The notes beneath the pieces were generated by a model. That model saw only the letters and a program-made list of their open reading frames with translations. It was not told the DNA's origin and ran no database searches. A program made the position numbers and the translations under genes. Shown piece by piece: positions 59,185-64,000 of a DNA stretch of 64,000 nt (within the stretch, counting starts at the first letter, position 1; each line of letters starts with the position of its first letter). This DNA comes from Siniperca chuatsi. Taxonomy: Eukaryota; Chordata; Actinopteri; Centrarchiformes; Sinipercidae. Location of the stretch: positions 757,501 to 821,500 of the forward strand of contig NC_058043.1 in NCBI RefSeq assembly GCF_020085105.1, given 5' to 3'.

Positions 59185-60849
59185 GTTAAGATGATACTGA
59201 ATCCAGAGTGTGTGGCTGGTGCATTTAGGAGAAAATAATTTGTATCTGTGGTGAACTCAACTTTACTGATCTGATGTGACATGTTAAGCTGTGATAAAGA
59301 TTCACTACCTGAACAACCTGCTAAGGTTATCAAAAGTATCACAATAGCGTGCACTTAAATTGATATTGATTTTTTTAGGTGGCTAAAATACATTTTGTTG
59401 CTTCCCAGGTCCACAGCAGTGGGTTGCTTAGCTTCCGTGCTGGTACTCCTGTCTGTTTCTCCAAAATTATACTATTTTGTGAACCTAGGACTTTTGTTTC
59501 TTTTTGTCGTGGTATCAAAAGAGGTATCGAGTATAATTTTTTTATACTAGTATTGTATTGAAATTCTACCTTCCAACCTTCCAGTCTGTTACTACTGGTT
59601 TCACCAATAACTGCAGTCTGTAAACAACCGCTGGCATATGATGATAATATTCACTGCTTGTACCGTCACACTGGAGGCATCTTTATCACAAAAATAGTGT
59701 TTGAAATTTCTCAAAGTAAGAAACTAAAATCCATGGTAAGTCCTCTACACAAGTAGCGTGTGAACAGCGGAGCTGTAAACACACAATGGGATTAATTTTC
59801 CTCCACTATTCCAGAGATCAGGCCCAGAGGCAGCTCAACACAGCTTGTGCACTTTGCTGCACTCAAAGATAATTTTCAAACTTGTGTTTTTTTTCCTCTG
59901 TCGTTTATTTTTCTGCCCACCTTTGACAGGTACATCCAGCTTTCCTGTATGACTACGGGCAAGATGTATTAATCTTGGGGAACAATGACTGTTTCATTTG
60001 AAATGTATGGATTTCAGTGGCCTGTCGGTGCTGCAGCTTTTCAAAAGGTGGTGAGGGGAAGATTGGTGGCCAGCTGGGATCAAGGTGGCAATCGTTTATT
60101 TCTTGACATCCTTTTTTTCCTTCAGTTTTATTACTAGCAACACAGGAAATACCACTGACCAGCCTGTTCAATAAGTCATGAAGAAGAGATGGCTGAGCGG
60201 TTAAGGAGCAGTGCTGTGATGGACTGCCAGCCTGATGGGACTCCTTTGTAGAACAGAGGGAAACATTACAATATGAAGACGGGTACAGAGGCTGTTGTAC
60301 AGTCACCAGGACTGTGTTGAGTGTTTATTACTCTAATGACTCATTATAGACTTTTATTCACTTCACCTTGTGGTATCCTAAAAAAGAACAATCAGCTGCC
60401 TTCATCGCCTTCAAGCTGATGCAAGTGTGCGTTAAAGCTGGAAAGTAACTATTGTACCCTGCTGTATGGTAACATAAAGGCTGGGTTCACCCTCCCTTAC
60501 CTCGGCTGCTCTATCGCAGGCCTGTGAGGGCTGTGATGATGGAAAGATGGATTTATCATTCTCTGTCTCAACAACCAATCTCCAATCAAACACAATCTGC
60601 ACGGTCTTTATTATAGATCAGTGTTTGGAGTATAACAAAATAACAAAACTGAGGGAAACCATCTAAACTAACTATGCTGCGTCTACAAACATTAGCGATA
60701 AAAACTTAAACAGCAAGAGAAAACGTTAATAATGCTGAAGATATTCTTCAGGTTCGCAAAGGCAAAATTACACGAGCACAGGTGTGATAAATACATACGG
60801 GTCACATGACTAAATATCACAGTCTTCATTTTTCATCAAAGTATTTGAA
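59185..60849. other. No gene supported
   Basis: Apart from a tRNA-like stretch at 60187-60240 there is no coding or repeat signal. A 117-codon minus-strand frame at about 60 kb has no recognisable domain. Confidence 0.45.
60187..60240 (+). other. tRNA-like A-box fragment
   Basis: gatggctgagcggttaagga resembles the D-arm and internal A box of serine/leucine tRNAs. It is followed by tgtgatggactgcc, which could be an anticodon stem remnant. No B box (GGTTCGA) follows, so this is at best a tRNA or tRNA-SINE relic. Confidence 0.3.
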
Positions 60850-61210
60850 GCAGTTGAATTGTGTTAATCCCTGTATTTAAAGATAAATAGCCAACATGAC
60901 TCTCCATCACCTGACAAAGCTGATCCTGAACCAGTTTCTGTCTCTTTTCCTCCTTCATCTTCATCTTCAAACCTTCTCCATGTTTCTCCCTCACTGCTGC
61001 CTACTCTCTCTTTAGCTCTTCATTCACTCTCTGGAAATTTAAAAGGCCTCTTTTTGGAAACTCTGACATCAAGCATTAAAGTGAAAAAAGAGCTCACCCG
61101 GGTCCATCCAATAAGTTTCCTCTGGCGACGGGCTGTCTGCGGTCGTTCTTTTCTCTGATATTACTTTGAACATATGGCATTTTGTGGCCTCAGCACATTC
61201 TTGTCTTGGG
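60850..61210 (-). pseudogene. Candidate exon pair of an unidentified gene
   Basis: I do not recognise the product. The minus strand encodes LVDPRQECAEATKCHMFKVI, then SEKRTTADSPSPEETYWMDP, ending at a donor-like ccgg|gtgagc (61097). About 65 bp later an acceptor-like aaatttccag precedes VNEELKRE and a TAG. The same frame then continues open and highly charged beyond that stop (AAVREKHGEGLKMKMKEEKR, QKLVQDQLCQVMESHVGY). Using the AG two dinucleotides further on keeps the frame. Either the stop is the natural end, or the second part is a decayed coiled-coil exon. Confidence 0.25.
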
Positions 61211-61754
61211 TCCACCAACTTGCAACAGTGCCAGTGTCTCCCACAATCGAACATTTACGGGCAGATCCATGGTCTTATCGATCCAGAGGTTTCTTGGCGT
61301 TTGAGTTCACATTGAAACCTTTAAGTATTTTCTATCTGCAGTCGTCTGCTGGAGGTCAGTCGCTGAAGCAGCCCTCCGTCAGAAGTTTAGCCCTGAGCAG
61401 CCCGTTTGACTCATTAACCCTCGTGACTCCACAGCTGGAGGCAGCATCGCGTCCTTTGGGCTTCCTGCTCGTGTCAGGTTCTGTTTATCTGTTAGAGAGC
61501 TCAGCTGTGTGTGTGTCTGTACTGTATAGGACTCCCAGCTGTCAGGTCCTGAGAAACAGATGGGTCCAGTCAGGGACGATCCTCGAATCTGTCATCACAC
61601 ACACAAACATACTGTACACACACACACACAGCTGCAGGTTGTGTTAGGGGAGCAGTGTAAGTGGCTTGACTTCTCGATACAGTCGCCAGATGTTTTAAAC
61701 TTTATACTGTAGCTGCAGACAATGTTTTACTTATTAAATTTACAAGCTGCACTG
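61211..61754. other. No gene supported
   Basis: The 157-codon plus-strand frame here overlaps the candidate minus-strand exon and has no recognised domain. A short CA run lies at 61616-61630. Confidence 0.45.
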
Positions 61755-61965
61755 AACACACAGTGCAGCTGAGGCTGATGGGAACGCCATCAGCTCTGCA
61801 GGTGTTCGGTCAGAAACCAAAGTGTCGGACACGTTAACATGTCGACCTGATGGTGGCGCTAGATGGAAAGTCAGAGGATTCATCCATTCATGTGTTTACT
61901 ACATTATAGATATTTCAGTCTGGACCACAGTGGTGAACAGGCTGACCAACATTACCATCCATAAC
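61755..61965 (+). mobile_element. Dispersed CTGAGGCTGATGG repeat fragment
   Basis: gtgcagctgaggctgatggg, ctgcaggtgttcggtcag, acatgtcgacctgatggtgg and tatttcagtctggaccacag appear in family order, with an internal loss after gtcagagga. Confidence 0.8.
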
Positions 61966-63174
61966 AAAGACAAAAACTTGCAGTTGCAGTTGAGAAAAAC
62001 ATAACTCAGCTGGATACTAGAAACTAAACTGAAGTAACTCTTTTAAACTTTTGTATTACGGTTATGAAACTTTTCTTTAATGAAAGCTGCAGCGAGAACC
62101 TGCTCTGTGTGCTGTTGTTGGATCCAGCTGAGTTGCGAGTGTTTTGTTTGGGAATATTTGGGCTCAACTTGATCGACTGGATGAAAGCATGAACGGGCTC
62201 ACGAGGCCTTGGTGCATCAGAGGAGCAGCACAGATGAAGGCTCGGTTTGATTCATTGGATTTTAAGAGTTTTGATTAAATTCTCTTCAGAGAAAAGGCCG
62301 GATGCATTTTCATCTGAGCGAGGTCAGTTTTGCACACATAACATGGCCGCTCTCATGACACGACAGCAGCTCGTCACGCAGTCAGCTAAAGCACAGACGC
62401 ATTCTGCCAATACAGAAGAGCTCGGACTCGCAGTCCAGCGGTGGGTTTCCAATAAAATCAAGAAGTTCACAAAAAAGGGTCAACATAGTGATGGTAAAAT
62501 ATCTATTTTGACTGCTGTTCAACTACACCTGAGAAAACTACCACCACTCAGAAAGAGTACTCGTTCGTATATTATAATAACCCTTTTGCTGCCGTCAGGC
62601 TGGATGTTGTTCCAGCTGTTGACCCGACTTTTTAACGTCGCTCTTTTCGATTTGATCTCGTTTGCATTACATGCCTTTTCTCTGTAGACTGCATCAAGTT
62701 CAAGCAAGCTATAAATATATTTAGCTGCACCTGTGTTCTGTGTGGAACAAGACGTTTCGAGCTTCTCTGAGTCTGATGCATGTTGTCTCCTGAAATGTAA
62801 CCAGTGTGGTGCCGCCTGCAGGACGCAGAGATGTTGTTGATGTAAAAGTTTTCTTTTCTTCCGACAGATTGATGGCGGCCATTATTGTGTCCCTGTTGTT
62901 TCTTTGTAGTAATTCACCTTTTTGGTGTAAGATGGTTTTTCTGTTCTTGGAGTGTGTGTCACACTCACAAGTGTCTCTCTCTGTGTGTGTGTGTGTGTGT
63001 CATTTCAGCTGCTGTCATGTGACCAGGACACAACATGTTTGTTGTATGATGGATCGCCATCTTGGGACTAAACAAATGGAGTTGAACACACACACACACT
63101 CACACACACAGTCGTGTTTCCATCACTTCAGAGGACATCACACTGACTTACATTCATTTCCTGGAGACTGACTA
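61966..63174. other. No gene supported; (GT)n
   Basis: (GT)9-10 at 62982-63000. The 146-codon plus-strand frame at 62.2-62.7 kb lacks coding character. Confidence 0.45.
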
Positions 63175-63440
63175 AGTCAAGTCAGTTTTATTTATACAGC
63201 CCATTTGCCTCGAGGGGCTTTACAATCTGTACAGCAGACCTTGGACCATCAATTCAGATGACCCTAACCACTACCTGCCTAAACCTTACTCTAACCTTTT
63301 AACCAAGTCTCACCCTCAAATTGAATGATTTACATTATGGGGACTTGCTTTTTGTCCCCAAAAGGAAGGTGAGTCCCCACAGAGTGACTGTGTAAGCAGG
63401 TTATGTCCCCACAACATGAGTAATACATGTCTACACACAC
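63175..63440 (-). mobile_element. LINE/SINE 3'-tail fragment and GTCCCCA repeat
   Basis: caagtcagttttatttatac and gaggggctttacaatctgta form an inverted LINE/SINE-type 3' tail common in fish. The adjoining stretch with ctttttgtccccaaaagg, ggtgagtccccacag and ttatgtccccacaacatgag is another well-known dispersed teleost repeat. Confidence 0.6.
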
Positions 63441-64000
63441 ACACACTGCTCTGTTATTGGTAATGTTGTGGCCTCTGGTTGGATGTGAGACAGCTCAACG
63501 TTCAGTCTTTGCTGGTGAACAGCATTTCCAGGGGACACTTACTGAGCATGTCCCTAATTACAGTGATGTCACTGCCTGTTTCTTACTGACAGCTCTTGTC
63601 GATCAAAGTGTTCCAGGAACTAGAGGAGCCAGAGGAACTAAACTAAAAAGTCCCGTTGCACAATAATGTTTGTTTCCAGCACATCAGAAGTTCATCTGAA
63701 ATTGATTATTATTAATTCATTGTTAATTAAAGGACTAAAAAGCGATGGCAGTGATTCAGCTGTTTTTGTGTTGAGGTGGCTCCACAGTAAATGATCTGCT
63801 GAGTGTTTGGTGATTTATTTCTGCTTCAGAACGTAAGCGTCACGAAGAAGCTCCTGTGGTGGAAGCAGCCCACAATGAGCCGCAGTTCATCTGATTTGCA
63901 CAAAGTGTTGAAAATTTAAACCTGACGCCGGCCTGTTTGGACTCTGCTTCTGTCTCCGGACGTATCCGGCTATCTGTCCTCTGTCGTGGCGTACTGGACT
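63441..64000. other. No gene seen
   Basis: Sequence to the window end shows no supported frame or repeat. Confidence 0.45.

Noticed and set aside
59953-60306. 117-codon minus-strand frame
   Set aside because: No recognisable domain, Ser/Pro/His-rich as in random fish intergenic DNA, and overlaps a tRNA-like relic.
61174-61647. 157-codon plus-strand frame
   Set aside because: It overlaps the better minus-strand exon candidate and shows no domain or splice context.
62247-62687. 146-codon plus-strand frame
   Set aside because: Composition not protein-like, no domain, and no splice or promoter context.
1-64000. CRISPR arrays, operons, Shine-Dalgarno sites
   Set aside because: The sequence is vertebrate; periodic repeats here are microsatellites, a satellite and minisatellites without spacer structure.

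Overview
This window looks like teleost fish DNA, probably percomorph. The evidence is fish-type dispersed repeats (Tc1, L2/Rex1-type LINE fragments, an R4-type LINE, Ty3/Gypsy LTRs, AGTACTT-rich MITEs), abundant (CA)n microsatellites and intronless-coding TRIM genes of the kind expanded in teleosts. The order is an inference. The window is gene-poor and repeat-rich: only three intact protein-coding genes can be supported, and all three are paralogous 462-residue RING/B-box/coiled-coil/PRY-SPRY proteins.

Layout. 1-6.2 kb is a degenerate TATG tetranucleotide array that switches strand near 3.25 kb, so it forms a giant imperfect inverted repeat with an 86-bp perfect palindrome near the switch. 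A solo LTR with a 5-bp target duplication sits in its right edge, followed by a Tc1 remnant. 9.3-12.8 kb and 20.1-23.7 kb are two direct copies of one segment, each carrying a TRIM gene on the plus strand. 55.6-58.1 kb is a third copy in inverted orientation. Each copy keeps a short intron in the 5' UTR containing an interferon-regulatory-factor-like site.

Between the first two TRIM copies (13.6-18.7 kb) lies a block bounded by inverted CCAAT-containing minisatellites. It holds a frameshifted orphan gene reading inward from the left, spliced-looking orphan sequence reading inward from the right, and a degenerate R4-type LINE in the middle. I cannot assign the orphan sequences to a family; this is the best candidate for something undescribed.

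The rest (24-55 kb and 59-64 kb) resembles intergenic or intronic DNA. It holds a 352-bp satellite (four units), MITEs (two with nested insertions), several dead LINE fragments (L2, Rex1-like, I/Nimbus-like), a broken Ty3/Gypsy element split by a Rex1-like insertion, and related LTR pieces. A possible exon pair near 61 kb is the only other hint of a host gene. The three TRIM genes most likely act as cytoplasmic E3 ubiquitin ligases in innate defence. Their differences between the first two copies fall mainly in the SPRY recognition domain.
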